Assembly: GCA_026988355.1 (NCBI GenBank)
Contig: JALSLK010000095.1
Location: 1-36,837, forward strand
Origin: Flavobacteriaceae bacterium
Lineage (GTDB): Bacteria; Bacteroidota; Bacteroidia; Flavobacteriales; Flavobacteriaceae
Length of the DNA: 36,837 nucleotides
Reading direction: 5' to 3'
In this document: piece by piece, positions 25,778 to 34,340 of the stretch
Position numbering within the stretch: position 1 is the first letter of the stretch
Layout of the letters: each line of letters opens with the position of its first letter
Made by a program: the position numbers and the translations under genes
The notes under the pieces: generated by a model
The model's database searches: none
Seen by the model: the letters and a program-made list of their open reading frames with translations, nothing else
Told to the model about the DNA's origin: nothing

Positions 25778-26755
25778 TTAGTCAAAATTTAGAAGAACCT
25801 TTTCAAAAATATCGAGTAAACCTTTAAAATCATCCGTAGTAACCATTTTTAAACGATATTCTTTAAAATGAGGTATGCCTTTAAAATAATTCGTATAATG
25901 TCTGCGAGTTTCTACAATACCTAAGCGTTCCCCTTTCCAATCAATAGCCATTTCTAAATGCCTTCTAGCCATTTCAACACGTTGCGCAATAGTAGCTTTA
26001 GGTAAATGTGTTCCAGTCTTAAAAAAATGTTTAACTTCATTAAAAAACCAAGGATTTCCAATACTAGCTCTACCAATCATAGCGCCGTCTAAACCATAAA
26101 CATCTCGCATAATAGTCGCTTTTTCAGGAGAGTCTACATCGCCATTGCCAAAAACAGGAATATGCATACGTTGGTTATTTTTAACTTCAGAAATAGGCTT
26201 CCAATCCGCTTCACCCTTGTACATTTGAGCACGAGTTCTACCATGAATAGAAATCGCTTTAGCACCAACATCTTGTAAACGTTCCGCAACTTCAACAATT
26301 TGTATGGAATTATGATCCCAACCCAAACGCGTTTTAACAGTAATAGGTAAGTTAGTATGTTTAACCATAGCTTCGGTCAATTTTACCATAAGCGGAATGT
26401 CTTTCAAAATACCAGCACCAGCACCTTTACTAACTACTTTTTTGACAGGACAACCAAAATTAATATCAATAATATCAGGATTAGATTTTTCGACAATTTC
26501 TATCGTTCTAAGCATCGAGTCTAAATTAGCACCAAAAATCTGAATACCAACAGGACGTTCCTTTTCATAAATATCTAATTTCATGACACTTTTAGCAGCA
26601 TCGCGAATTAAACCTTCACTCGAAATAAATTCCGTGTAAACTACGTCAGCACCTTGTTCCTTACAAAGTGCTCTAAAAGGAGGGTCACTTACATCTTCCA
26701 TTGGAGCTAAAAGCAAAGGGAAGTCTCCTAAATCTATATTATCAATTTTTGCCAT
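25778..26755 (-). CDS. dusB: tRNA-dihydrouridine synthase DusB
   Basis: 325 residues. The FMN-dependent TIM barrel begins PLLLAPMEDVSDPPFRALCK (13-32), as in DusB. Catalytic Cys102 lies in INFGCPVKKVVSKGAGAGIL (98-117). Further FMN/tRNA motifs are TVKTRLGWD, SIHGRTRAQMYKGEADW, VFGNGDVDSPE and GAMIGRASIGNPWFF. The enzyme reduces uridines in the D-loop of tRNA using NADPH. The length is normal. The gene is monocistronic and convergent with the GldM-like gene; no strong terminator is visible in the 31-bp gap. Confidence 0.95.
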   Translation of the reverse strand: MAKIDNIDLGDFPLLLAPMEDVSDPPFRALCKEQGADVVYTEFISSEGLIRDAAKSVMKLDIYEKERPVGIQIFGANLDSMLRTIEIVEKSNPDIIDINFGCPVKKVVSKGAGAGILKDIPLMVKLTEAMVKHTNLPITVKTRLGWDHNSIQIVEVAERLQDVGAKAISIHGRTRAQMYKGEADWKPISEVKNNQRMHIPVFGNGDVDSPEKATIMRDVYGLDGAMIGRASIGNPWFFNEVKHFFKTGTHLPKATIAQRVEMARRHLEMAIDWKGERLGIVETRRHYTNYFKGIPHFKEYRLKMVTTDDFKGLLDIFEKVLLNFD

Positions 26756-26765
26756 ATATCGATTG

Positions 26766-26773
26766 CAAAAGTA
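26766..26773 (-). promoter_or_regulatory. -7 element of dusB
   Basis: On the minus strand TACTTTTG (26773-26766) matches TAnnTTTG, 10 bp upstream of the start codon. No TTG is visible at the expected distance. Confidence 0.5.
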
Positions 26774-26975
26774 AGGTATTTTTATTTTTTTTTGATTGGT
26801 ATGTATAAAATTGTTCTTCTAATTAAAAATACTTAATGGAATATGATTAATCATACCAATTTAACATAAATATTTTGATTTTTTTTGCACATCTTAAAAT
26901 TATTTTAATCTGTTAATTTAGTTTTCAGAGTAGTTTCTAGCACTTTGAGCGACATTTATTAGAAAAGATTAAATG

Positions 26976-26983
26976 TAAATTTG
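26976..26983 (+). promoter_or_regulatory. -7 element of the PD40 lipoprotein gene
   Basis: TAAATTTG lies 20 bp before the ATG at 27004. The following bases GCAAACTCAAAA are identical to those after the L31 -7 element. Confidence 0.6.
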
Positions 26984-27003
26984 CAAACTCAAAACTAAAG
27001 TAA

Positions 27004-28155
27004 ATGAAAACATTATTAAGATTGGTAATAATTGGAATAGCAATTAGTATTGTAGCATGTAAAACAGATAAAAAACAAGAACAAGTACATAAAGATAAGC
27101 ACGAACACAAAGGAGAAAATGATGCAAAGTCTGGAGCAACAAAAATTGTAAATAAAATACATTATAAAAAAGAAAAACATTTAAAAAATGTACGACAGCT
27201 TACATTTGGAGGAGATAATGCAGAAGCATATTGGAGTTTTGATGATAAAAAAATAGTATTTCAAGCATCCAATCATTGGGATTTAAAATGCGATCAAATA
27301 TTTGTATACGATTTGGCAAATCCGTTAAAGGACGATAAAACAATACCGCAAATGGTAAGTACAGGAAAAGGAAGAACAACCTGTAGTTACTTTATGCCAG
27401 GAGATTCGACCATAGTATATTCATCCACACATTTAGCAAATGTAAACTGTCCACCAGTACCAAAAAAAGAAGATCATGGAGGAAAATATATTTGGCCAGT
27501 ATATGAAAGTTTTGATATTTTTATAGCAGATACAAAAGGAAATCAGCTAAAACAATTAACCAATACTCCAGGTTATGATGCAGAGCCAACCGTATCGCCA
27601 AAAGGAGATTTGATTGTATTTACATCCATGAGAAGTGGAGACTTAGAGTTGTATACCATGAAAATAGATGGAACAGACGTAAAGCAAGTAACGACAGACT
27701 TAGGTTACGATGGAGGAGCATTTTTTTCGCCAGATGGAACAAAATTAATATTTAGATCATCGAGACCAAAAACAGAAAAAGAAGTGAAAGAGTACAAAGA
27801 ACTGTTAGCACAAGGCTTGGTAATGCCAACAAATATGGAGTTATATGTTTGTAATGTAGATGGAACAGACTTAAAAAAAATAACAGATTTAGGATCGGCA
27901 AATTGGGCACCATTTTTCCATCCTTCAGGAAAGAAAATTTTATTTTCAACCAATCATCATAAAAAAAAGCACGATGGGTTTAATTTATTTATGATAAATA
28001 TAGATGGAACAGAATTAGAACAAATTACTTACGATGGCGTATTTGATGCTTTTCCAATGTTTTCTTATGATGGAAAGAAATTAGTTTTTGCTTCAAACAG
28101 AAATAATAACGGAACACACGATACCAATTTATTTATTGCAGATTGGGTAGAATAA
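27004..28155 (+). CDS. PD40/TolB-like beta-propeller lipoprotein
   Basis: 383 residues. The lipobox is SIVAC (Cys19), then a His/Lys-rich spacer (KQEQVHKDKHEHKGEND, about 24-40). The rest is a beta-propeller of PD40/WD40-like repeats, seen as recurring LTFGGDNAEAYWSFDDKKIV, QLTNTPGYDAEPTVSPKGDL, VTTDLGYDGGAFFSPDGTKL, ITDLGSANWAPFFHPSGKKI and ITYDGVFDAFPMFSYDGKKL. Such propellers are binding platforms (as in TolB) and sometimes belong to peptidase families, but no protease domain is attached. It is a probable outer-membrane-anchored periplasmic protein of unknown partner. The gene is monocistronic. Confidence 0.88.
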   Translation: MKTLLRLVIIGIAISIVACKTDKKQEQVHKDKHEHKGENDAKSGATKIVNKIHYKKEKHLKNVRQLTFGGDNAEAYWSFDDKKIVFQASNHWDLKCDQIFVYDLANPLKDDKTIPQMVSTGKGRTTCSYFMPGDSTIVYSSTHLANVNCPPVPKKEDHGGKYIWPVYESFDIFIADTKGNQLKQLTNTPGYDAEPTVSPKGDLIVFTSMRSGDLELYTMKIDGTDVKQVTTDLGYDGGAFFSPDGTKLIFRSSRPKTEKEVKEYKELLAQGLVMPTNMELYVCNVDGTDLKKITDLGSANWAPFFHPSGKKILFSTNHHKKKHDGFNLFMINIDGTELEQITYDGVFDAFPMFSYDGKKLVFASNRNNNGTHDTNLFIADWVE

Positions 28156-28186
28156 ATAGTCAAAAAATAGAAAAAAATCCAAAATA

Positions 28187-28208
28187 AAATCCAAGTTTGG
28201 AATTTTTT
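28187..28208 (+). terminator. Weak terminator after the PD40 lipoprotein gene
   Basis: TCCAA-GT-TTGGA (about 28190-28201) is followed by an eight-base T-run. The stem is short, so confidence is limited. Confidence 0.4.
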
Positions 28209-28340
28209 TTGAACACAAAACTCACTCCAAAAAAAAGCAGAAAAATTAGAGTGTTTAGCGTTTAAAATACCTAAAATAAACAAAATTCAAGCAAATAAAA
28301 TTCAACTATTTAACCTATCTTGCGAACTTAAAGGAAATAA

Positions 28341-30137
28341 ATGAAGAACATAAGAAATTTCTGTATTATAGCGCATATAGACCATGGTAAAAGTACCTTG
28401 GCAGATCGTTTGTTGGATTTTACAAATACAGTAACTGTAAGAGAAAAACAAGCGCAATTATTAGATAATATGGATTTGGAAAGAGAACGTGGTATAACCA
28501 TAAAGTCACATGCAATCCAAATGGACTATACCTATAAAGGAGAAGAATATATCTTAAATTTAATCGATACACCAGGGCATGTAGATTTTTCATACGAAGT
28601 ATCACGCTCCATAGCAGCATGCGAAGGAGCGTTATTAATAGTAGATGCCGCACAAAGTATACAAGCACAAACCATATCTAATTTATATTTGGCATTAGAA
28701 AACGATTTAGAAATAATACCAGTACTCAATAAAGTAGATTTGCCAAGTGCCAATCCAGAAGAGGTGTCGGATGATATTATAGATTTATTAGGATGTGATT
28801 TAGAAGAGATAATTCATGCAAGTGGAAAAACAGGTTTGGGTATGAAAAACATCTTGGAAGCAATAATTAATAATGTGCCAGCACCAAAAGGAGATCCAGA
28901 AGCACCATTACAAGCATTAATATTTGACTCTGTTTATAATACATTTAGAGGAATTGAAACCTATTTTAAAGTAATAAATGGAGAAATAAGAAAAGGACAA
29001 AAAGTAAAATTTTTATCGACAAATCAAGAATATTTTGCAGATGAAGTAGGCACATTACACTTAACACAAACACCAAAACAAGTAATAAAAACAGGAGATG
29101 TAGGATATTTAATTACAGGAATAAAAGTGGCAAGCGAAGTAAAAGTAGGCGATACGATTACCGATGCTAAAAACCCAACACAAAGTAGAATAGATGGATT
29201 TGAAGAAGTAAAACCAATGGTATTTGCAGGAATATATCCAGTAGATACAGAAGAGTTTGAAGAGTTACGAAATTCGATGGAAAAACTACAACTTAATGAT
29301 GCATCTTTGGTGTTTCAGCCAGAAAGTTCGGCGGCATTAGGGTTTGGATTTCGATGTGGATTTTTAGGAATGCTACACATGGAAATTATCCAAGAACGCT
29401 TAGAACGTGAATTTGGAATGACAGTTATTACAACAGTACCAAACGTATCCTACCATGCATTTGTAAAGAGAAATGTTGAAGAAATAATATTGGTAAATAA
29501 TCCAAGTGACTTGCCAGACCCATCAGGTTTAGATAGAGTAGAAGAACCATATATAAAAGCAACTATTATTACAAAATCAGATTTTGTAGGACAGGTAATG
29601 AGTTTGTGTATAGAAAAAAGAGGAGTAATAACAAATCAAACCTATTTAACAACCGAACGAGTAGAGTTAAGTTTTGATATGCCACTAGCAGAAATTGTAT
29701 TTGATTTTTACGATCGTTTAAAAACAGTTTCTAAAGGATATGCATCTTTTGATTACCATCCAATTGGAATGCGAGAATCTAAATTAGTAAAGGTAGACAT
29801 TCTTCTTAACGGAAATAGTGTGGATGCATTATCTGCTTTAATACATTTTGATAATGCGCAATATATAGGAAGGAAAATGTGTGAAAAATTACGTCAATTA
29901 ATTCCACGACAACAATTTGATATACCAATTCAAGCAGCCATTGGAGCAAAAATAATAGCAAGAGAAACAATAAAAGCATTGCGTAAAGATGTGACAGCAA
30001 AATGTTATGGAGGAGATATTTCTAGAAAACGTAAATTATTAGAAAAACAAAAGAAAGGGAAAAAACGTATGCGTATGGTAGGTAATGTAGAAATACCACA
30101 AAAAGCATTTATGGCGGTTTTAAAATTAAACGACTAA
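28341..30137 (+). CDS. lepA: Elongation factor 4 (LepA), ribosomal back-translocase GTPase
   Basis: 598 residues, full length. The G domain shows G1 [10 protein letters not shown] (11-20), the switch with [19 protein letters not shown] and NKVDLP. After domains II and III comes the LepA-specific C-terminal domain, ending [20 protein letters not shown] and [15 protein letters not shown]4 binds ribosomes under ionic or cold stress and influences initiation and translocation. The start follows a weak -7-like TATCTTGC. The TAA stop overlaps by one base the 74-bp repeat element at 30137-30210. Confidence 0.97.
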   Translation: MKNIRNFCIIAHIDHGKSTLADRLLDFTNTVTVREKQAQLLDNMDLERERGITIKSHAIQMDYTYKGEEYILNLIDTPGHVDFSYEVSRSIAACEGALLIVDAAQSIQAQTISNLYLALENDLEIIPVLNKVDLPSANPEEVSDDIIDLLGCDLEEIIHASGKTGLGMKNILEAIINNVPAPKGDPEAPLQALIFDSVYNTFRGIETYFKVINGEIRKGQKVKFLSTNQEYFADEVGTLHLTQTPKQVIKTGDVGYLITGIKVASEVKVGDTITDAKNPTQSRIDGFEEVKPMVFAGIYPVDTEEFEELRNSMEKLQLNDASLVFQPESSAALGFGFRCGFLGMLHMEIIQERLEREFGMTVITTVPNVSYHAFVKRNVEEIILVNNPSDLPDPSGLDRVEEPYIKATIITKSDFVGQVMSLCIEKRGVITNQTYLTTERVELSFDMPLAEIVFDFYDRLKTVSKGYASFDYHPIGMRESKLVKVDILLNGNSVDALSALIHFDNAQYIGRKMCEKLRQLIPRQQFDIPIQAAIGAKIIARETIKALRKDVTAKCYGGDISRKRKLLEKQKKGKKRMRMVGNVEIPQKAFMAVLKLND

Positions 30138-30210
30138 TACCAAGTTGACCTCAAAATAAGCCATAAATACTTTGATTTTTATGTTACTTCGCTTAAAATC
30201 AAATTGGTAT
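30137..30210. repeat. Small ATACCAA...TTGGTAT element at the lepA stop
   Basis: A 74-bp unit with the same terminal ATACCAA/TTGGTAT as the 160-bp repeats. Its left end shares tCAAAATA and ATAAAT with them, and it contains TTTGATTTT/AAAATCAAA arms. It begins with the last base of the lepA stop codon and may act as its terminator. Confidence 0.7.
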
Positions 30211-30262
30211 AATTCAAAAAATAAATAGGCTGCCTATAAAAACTTACGGTTTATAGACAACC
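30211..30262 (-). terminator. Terminator of the OmpA-HhH operon
   Basis: Arms 30250-30262 (minus strand GGTTGTCTATAAA) and 30228-30240 (TTTATAGGCAGCC) form 13 bp with two G-U pairs, followed on the minus strand by a T-rich run (30227-30211). Confidence 0.85.
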
Positions 30263-30295
30263 TTCATAATTCATAAGAAAAATGAATATTATCTT

Positions 30296-30823
30296 TTAAA
30301 CGCCACCTTTTAATTGATTTTGCCAATTCTTTAATTTTTCCCACTCACCATTATGACACATCAATGCTTGTTTAGCCCATGTTTTAGGTTTATGAATGGT
30401 GTAAGCAGGTCCAGCATCGTTAAGTATTCTTTGTAATCTTTTTTCGGGAGTTTCAGACAATTGTTTCCAACTCCAAATACCATCTTTATTAAGTAAACCT
30501 TGAATTTTTGGACCAATACCTTCAACTTTAGTTAAATTGTCTTTAACAGAATCATCGGCAATAGGTGTAATGGCCTCTTTTGAAGTAGCAGCAAAAGAAG
30601 AAGCACCAGCTAATGTGGTTTTTTTAGAATTCTTTCGACAAGCATCTAATTCCGCTTGTAAACTATTATATCTGCTTTGTAAACTATCATTATTGTCATT
30701 GCTACCAAATATTTTACTTAATAACCATCCAAGAATAATACCTAAAATAAATGCGCCAAATAACCAAGGAATCCAAGAAGAAAACCCATCACAATCATAA
30801 TTACTTTGTATTAATACTAACAT
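30296..30823 (-). CDS. Membrane-anchored helix-hairpin-helix protein
   Basis: 175 residues. An N-terminal membrane helix (about 16-40, WIPWLFGAFILGIILGWLLS) is followed by a coiled coil (SLQSRYNSLQAELDACRK, 47-64), a Ser/Ala linker and a C-terminal domain (about 93-155) with DNLTKVEGIGPKIQGLLNKD, then LQRILNDAG. The segment VEGIGPKIQGLL is a helix-hairpin-helix of the kind seen in nucleic-acid-binding proteins and in the LSU L21-like C-termini of Bacteroidota membrane proteins. It lies 21 bp after an OmpA-family gene on the same strand. A DNA-binding role at the membrane is not established. Confidence 0.8.
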   Translation of the reverse strand: MLVLIQSNYDCDGFSSWIPWLFGAFILGIILGWLLSKIFGSNDNNDSLQSRYNSLQAELDACRKNSKKTTLAGASSFAATSKEAITPIADDSVKDNLTKVEGIGPKIQGLLNKDGIWSWKQLSETPEKRLQRILNDAGPAYTIHKPKTWAKQALMCHNGEWEKLKNWQNQLKGGV

Positions 30824-30844
30824 AATATTTTATTTTTTAAGTTT

Positions 30845-31630
30845 TTAATTTATTTCTAATTCTACTCTTCTGTTTTGTTGTCTACCAGCTTTTGTTTCGT
30901 TTGTAGCTATTGGCTTTTCTTCACCAAAAGACATTACAGATATCCGATCAGGATTAATACCTAATCGAACCAATTCTACCTTGATTGAATTTGCTCTACC
31001 TAATGCCAGTTTCTTATTAGAATTAGCATTACCAACATTGTCGGTGTGGCCAGATAAGGTAATAGTCTTAGTGTTGCCATCTAAAGCCTCTACAACATTT
31101 ATTAAGTAGTCTAGAATATTGCTATTACTCACTTTTTTTGTCGAATTTGTTGGAAAATAGATTAGTGTTTTATTATCAATTTCTTGAATATTTTCATTTC
31201 GAGTTAGCCATTTAAAATCCGTACCAGAAAAATTACTGGTTTTTGCGGCATCGTAAAAGTCTACTAATTTTGCCTCGAATTCTACCTTAGTAGAATCCAC
31301 TTTACCATCAAGTTTTGCAAATACAGATTTAGCTCTTGCAATTCCTAAATCTTTACCTTCTTCTTTAAAGTATGGACCGACAATACGAAGAATTTTACCG
31401 TTTGTATACTCAGAAAGAATACCTATTTTTTTTGCATCCCATAAATCGTTGGTAATGGCTTCGCTAGAGTTCCACTTATAAACAAGAGGAGCTTCTCGTT
31501 TTGTGGCTATGCGTGTTTTTTCTTTAACAACATTACTATTTGATTCGCAACAGGCTTGGTATTTATTATTAGCACACCAAAGAAGAAGTAGAAACAAAAG
31601 AAATGTAATAAATGCTAAAATTTTTTTCAT
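30845..31630 (-). CDS. OmpA-family peptidoglycan-associated protein
   Basis: 261 residues. An N-terminal hydrophobic helix (1-20, KKILAFITFLLFLLLLW) is followed by cysteines (CC at about 27-28), so it may be a membrane anchor rather than a classic lipobox. The OmpA-like domain (about 150-261) has LIYFPTNSTKKV, ITLSGHTDNVGNANSNKKLA (the TDxxG motif binding peptidoglycan), GRANSIKVELVRLGI and GRQQNRRVELEIN. The middle part (about 50-150) seems to be a BON-like alpha/beta domain (SVFAKLDGKVDSTKVEFEAK). It is the first gene of an operon with the HhH protein. Confidence 0.88.
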   Translation of the reverse strand: MKKILAFITFLLFLLLLWCANNKYQACCESNSNVVKEKTRIATKREAPLVYKWNSSEAITNDLWDAKKIGILSEYTNGKILRIVGPYFKEEGKDLGIARAKSVFAKLDGKVDSTKVEFEAKLVDFYDAAKTSNFSGTDFKWLTRNENIQEIDNKTLIYFPTNSTKKVSNSNILDYLINVVEALDGNTKTITLSGHTDNVGNANSNKKLALGRANSIKVELVRLGINPDRISVMSFGEEKPIATNETKAGRQQNRRVELEIN

Positions 31631-31704
31631 TTATTCTTTTTTAAGTTAGTAATTAAATTTTTTAATGTCATAAAAGTACGATAAATGATTTATTTAACAA
31701 AATT

Positions 31705-31740
31705 TTATAAAAAAATCCCATTCTAAAAAGAATGAGATTT
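31705..31740 (-). terminator. Terminator after the FadL-family gene
   Basis: Arms 31713-31724 and 31729-31740 pair over 12 bp with one G-U around AAAA; the minus strand ends in a T-run (31714-31705). It lies 22 bp after the stop at 31762. Confidence 0.8.
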
Positions 31741-31761
31741 GTATATCATTTGCGTAAAACA

Positions 31762-33123
31762 CTACAATTTCAAAGTAAGTGTAGCAGTGATGATGTCTTT
31801 TGTAAAATCTAATTTTGTAGCATTTGGACTGTTTAAATAATAATGCTGTTCCTTAGAAATAGTATTATTGTAAGAAAAATCTAATTTAGTATTTCTAAAT
31901 ATATGAAAACCTAGACCTAAAGAATATCCTTTAGTTACATCCTCCTGTCTGTTTTTATAAGGGCTATCTTCGATATGATATCCAGCTCTTAAACTTAGCC
32001 TGTTTAAACGATATTCACCACCAATTCGAAATTCATTAGCACCAGTCAAGTTGTCTTTAATACTCTGATTTTCTGTATTATTACCTTCAAAATCGGCAGT
32101 TGGACTTAGTTTAGCCTTACTGTAATTTTTATAATTATAATCAAAACTTATCAATCCATTTTTTCCAAAAATATAAGCTAAACTACCTGTTATTTTACTT
32201 GGAGTTTTTAGACGATAATCGTAAATATTTGGAGTGTAGTTTTCTGTAAGAGTTTCTGTAACATTACTTAAATTGATACTAGCAATTTCATCGTATTCTT
32301 CCGTTAATTGATACCAAATAGGTGTTTGGTATGCTAATCCAAGGCGTAAATTTTTAAAAGGTTTTGTAATAATACCAAAATTAAAACCAATACCCTCTCC
32401 GTATATTAAAAGTTCTTGGTTAAAATCTGCATTGAAAGTATTATTATTAATATCTTCACTTTGTTCGTTTATTTTAATCCGTTGTGTGTAATCTATAGAA
32501 TGCGACACTAACGATATACCAAAACTTGTATATTTATCGTACTTAGCAGCTAAAGTAAAAGTAGTTTTACTGTTAGTTCCATACGTATTATTATTCATAG
32601 ATTGCGATGTTACATTAGTAAATGAATCAGCTAAGGCAGGATAATTAATACCGTTTAGATTGGTAAAAAAGTTTTCATTTGAAATATTATTGTTTCCATG
32701 AATTCGATAGTTTGTATCAAAATTATTAACGTTAGTTATGTTAATTCCAACAGCAAATTTACTCCAATACGTATTGTTATTAGTCAAAATCAATACAGCA
32801 CCACCTTGCGTAAAGTCCAAATTACTATCATTACTTGTATTTTTTGAATTGTAAAAATTAGAAGAAAGACCGTTATTGCTATTATTTAAAGTAATTGAAG
32901 CTTCCGAGTTATTAAATATAGCCAGTCCAGCAGGATTTACATTTGCGGCGGATAGATTTCCTCCAAGAGCTCCAAAAGCACCACTCATAGCAGTAAATCT
33001 TGCAGTACCTTTTATGTTTTCTTGAGAGAAAAGCAAAGCAGTTTCATCGTAATTCCTTACTTGAGAAAAAAAACTCATTGTTGTAAGTAAGAACCCAATT
33101 GTAATTATTATTTTTTGTATCAT
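31762..33123 (-). CDS. Outer-membrane transport protein, OmpP1/FadL family
   Basis: 453 residues from the ATG at 33123 (MIQKIIITIGFLLTTMSFFS), which gives a clean signal peptide; ATG 33141 and TTG 33147 are alternatives. The mature start FSQENIKGTARFTAMSGAFG and GALGGNLSAANVNPAGLAIF match the N-terminal hatch of the OmpP1/FadL/TodX family. Then come many amphipathic strands of a 14-stranded barrel ending ATLTLKL. FadL proteins take up long-chain fatty acids or other hydrophobic compounds. It is downstream of a Tyr/Arg-rich lipoprotein gene (about 93-bp gap) on the same strand and ends at the terminator 31705-31740. Confidence 0.92.
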   Translation of the reverse strand: MIQKIIITIGFLLTTMSFFSQVRNYDETALLFSQENIKGTARFTAMSGAFGALGGNLSAANVNPAGLAIFNNSEASITLNNSNNGLSSNFYNSKNTSNDSNLDFTQGGAVLILTNNNTYWSKFAVGINITNVNNFDTNYRIHGNNNISNENFFTNLNGINYPALADSFTNVTSQSMNNNTYGTNSKTTFTLAAKYDKYTSFGISLVSHSIDYTQRIKINEQSEDINNNTFNADFNQELLIYGEGIGFNFGIITKPFKNLRLGLAYQTPIWYQLTEEYDEIASINLSNVTETLTENYTPNIYDYRLKTPSKITGSLAYIFGKNGLISFDYNYKNYSKAKLSPTADFEGNNTENQSIKDNLTGANEFRIGGEYRLNRLSLRAGYHIEDSPYKNRQEDVTKGYSLGLGFHIFRNTKLDFSYNNTISKEQHYYLNSPNATKLDFTKDIITATLTLKL

Positions 33124-33215
33124 TTTTATAATTTTAGACATAACCAACCTACTAACGGTTTAATTAATTATTAAATAATGTTAGGTAGCCTTAATTGTTT
33201 TAATTTTTGAATTAT

Positions 33216-34238
33216 CTATCTTCTTGAACTTCTAGAGCCACTTCTAGAAGAACTACCTCTAGAAGAACTGCTACTTCTTGAAGGCGAGTAGCTTCTAGTA
33301 CTTCGCGATGTTCTAGGAGCTCTCGTTCTGCGTACAGATTTTGTACTTCGGATAGAGCGAGTTGATCTATTAGTAGATTTAGGAGCTCTAACCGACCTAG
33401 TGTTTCTAATAGGACGAGTTGATCTTGTAGCTCTTGGGTTTCTAATAGTAGATCTTGTGTTTCTAATAGAACGTGTAGCTCTTGTAGTTCTTGGATTTTT
33501 AATGGTAGATCTCGTATTTCTAATAGAGCGCGTTGATCTCGAGTTTAATCTTGTAGCTCTTGTATTTCTGTTACTTCTTGCCGCAGATGTATTTCTAGTT
33601 CTAGCGTATGGTCTTCTATTTAGCAAGCTACTATTTCTTGCATAACGTCTATTGTACGCATACGAACGATTTCCATAATGTCTATAAGGTCTATAATAAT
33701 GAGAATAATATCCGCCGCCATACCAAGCACCATAGTTCCAATTGTTGTAATATGGAACGCAATAAAAAGGGCTATAAAAGTTAGAATAATAAAAAGGAGA
33801 ATAAAAAGGGCTATTCCAATAATTGCGATAAAAAGGATAACTGTCTCCATAATTATAAACATTTACTGTAACCTCATCTGTATCTTCCCAAGAACTATTA
33901 ACATTGCTAAAATCGGTTACTTCCCTCTCTAATTCTTCTTCTTCAGCTTCAATTTCAGCGTCAGATGTGTAGTCATCAATATTAGTAAAATATTCATCTT
34001 CTTCAACAATATACTTATCTGCTTTTTTCTTAAAATATTTTTCATATTTGGCAGATTTTGTATCGGTAGCTTGATTGGTGTTCGATTGCGCAACAGGAGT
34101 TTCATTATCCGAACCATAAATTCCATCGTTATCTTGCGTTGTATTTTGGTAACTACTGCACGAACTTAATGTGAGTAGAATTAAACCGAAGAGGTGCAAA
34201 ATCTTAGTTTTAGTCTGAAGGAAGATAATTTTTTTCAT
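33216..34238 (-). CDS. Lipoprotein with Tyr/Phe-rich and Arg/Ser/Thr-repeat regions
   Basis: 340 residues with strongly zoned composition. The lipobox is LSSC (Cys27). Then come a polar region (28-78), an acidic stretch (about 79-110, many Glu/Asp), a Tyr/Phe/Pro/Asn-rich region (128-190, e.g. NSPFYSPFYYSNFYSPFYC) and a C-terminal region (190-340) of Arg with Ser/Thr, ending in Ser-Arg runs. A 19-residue unit, RSIRNTRSTIKNPRTTRAT (237-255), is repeated almost exactly at 256-274. Flavobacteria have Tyr/Gly-rich lipoproteins beside FadL and proS sometimes labelled vitellogenin-like. The long Arg-rich tail would bind anionic polymers (LPS, DNA or polysaccharide); this is inference. Confidence 0.8.
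   Translation of the reverse strand: MKKIIFLQTKTKILHLFGLILLTLSSCSSYQNTTQDNDGIYGSDNETPVAQSNTNQATDTKSAKYEKYFKKKADKYIVEEDEYFTNIDDYTSDAEIEAEEEELEREVTDFSNVNSSWEDTDEVTVNVYNYGDSYPFYRNYWNSPFYSPFYYSNFYSPFYCVPYYNNWNYGAWYGGGYYSHYYRPYRHYGNRSYAYNRRYARNSSLLNRRPYARTRNTSAARSNRNTRATRLNSRSTRSIRNTRSTIKNPRTTRATRSIRNTRSTIRNPRATRSTRPIRNTRSVRAPKSTNRSTRSIRSTKSVRRTRAPRTSRSTRSYSPSRSSSSSRGSSSRSGSRSSRR
33417..33530 (-). repeat. Two 57-bp in-frame repeat units in the Arg-rich gene
   Basis: Residues 237-255 and 256-274 of the lipoprotein differ at only three of 19 positions (K/R, T/A, A/S). A third, diverged unit begins at 275 (RPIRNTRSVRAP). Confidence 0.85.
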
Positions 34239-34256
34239 AATAGTGTGGTATTTTAT

Positions 34257-34287
34257 TGTTTAAAGTTACAAAAATAAATTAGTTTTG
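34257..34287 (+). promoter_or_regulatory. Promoter of proS
   Basis: TTG (34257-34259), a 20-bp spacer and TAGTTTTG (34280-34287) match the Bacteroidota consensus, 53 bp before the ATG. Confidence 0.65.
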
Positions 34288-34340
34288 CAACAATATATTA
34301 TTTTTATTATTATCACAAATTTTATGCCAAGTATATAGAA

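Noticed and set aside
26791-26802. TTGGTAT upstream of dusB facing the ATACCAA at 26853
   Set aside because: The orientation is outward-in compared with true elements and the inner sequences do not match.
33400-33932. Hydrophobic open frames antisense to the Arg-rich lipoprotein gene
   Set aside because: Arg/Ser/Thr codons read backwards give Val/Leu/Ile-rich frames. The sense frame has a lipoprotein signal and ordered zones, so the antisense frames are artefacts.
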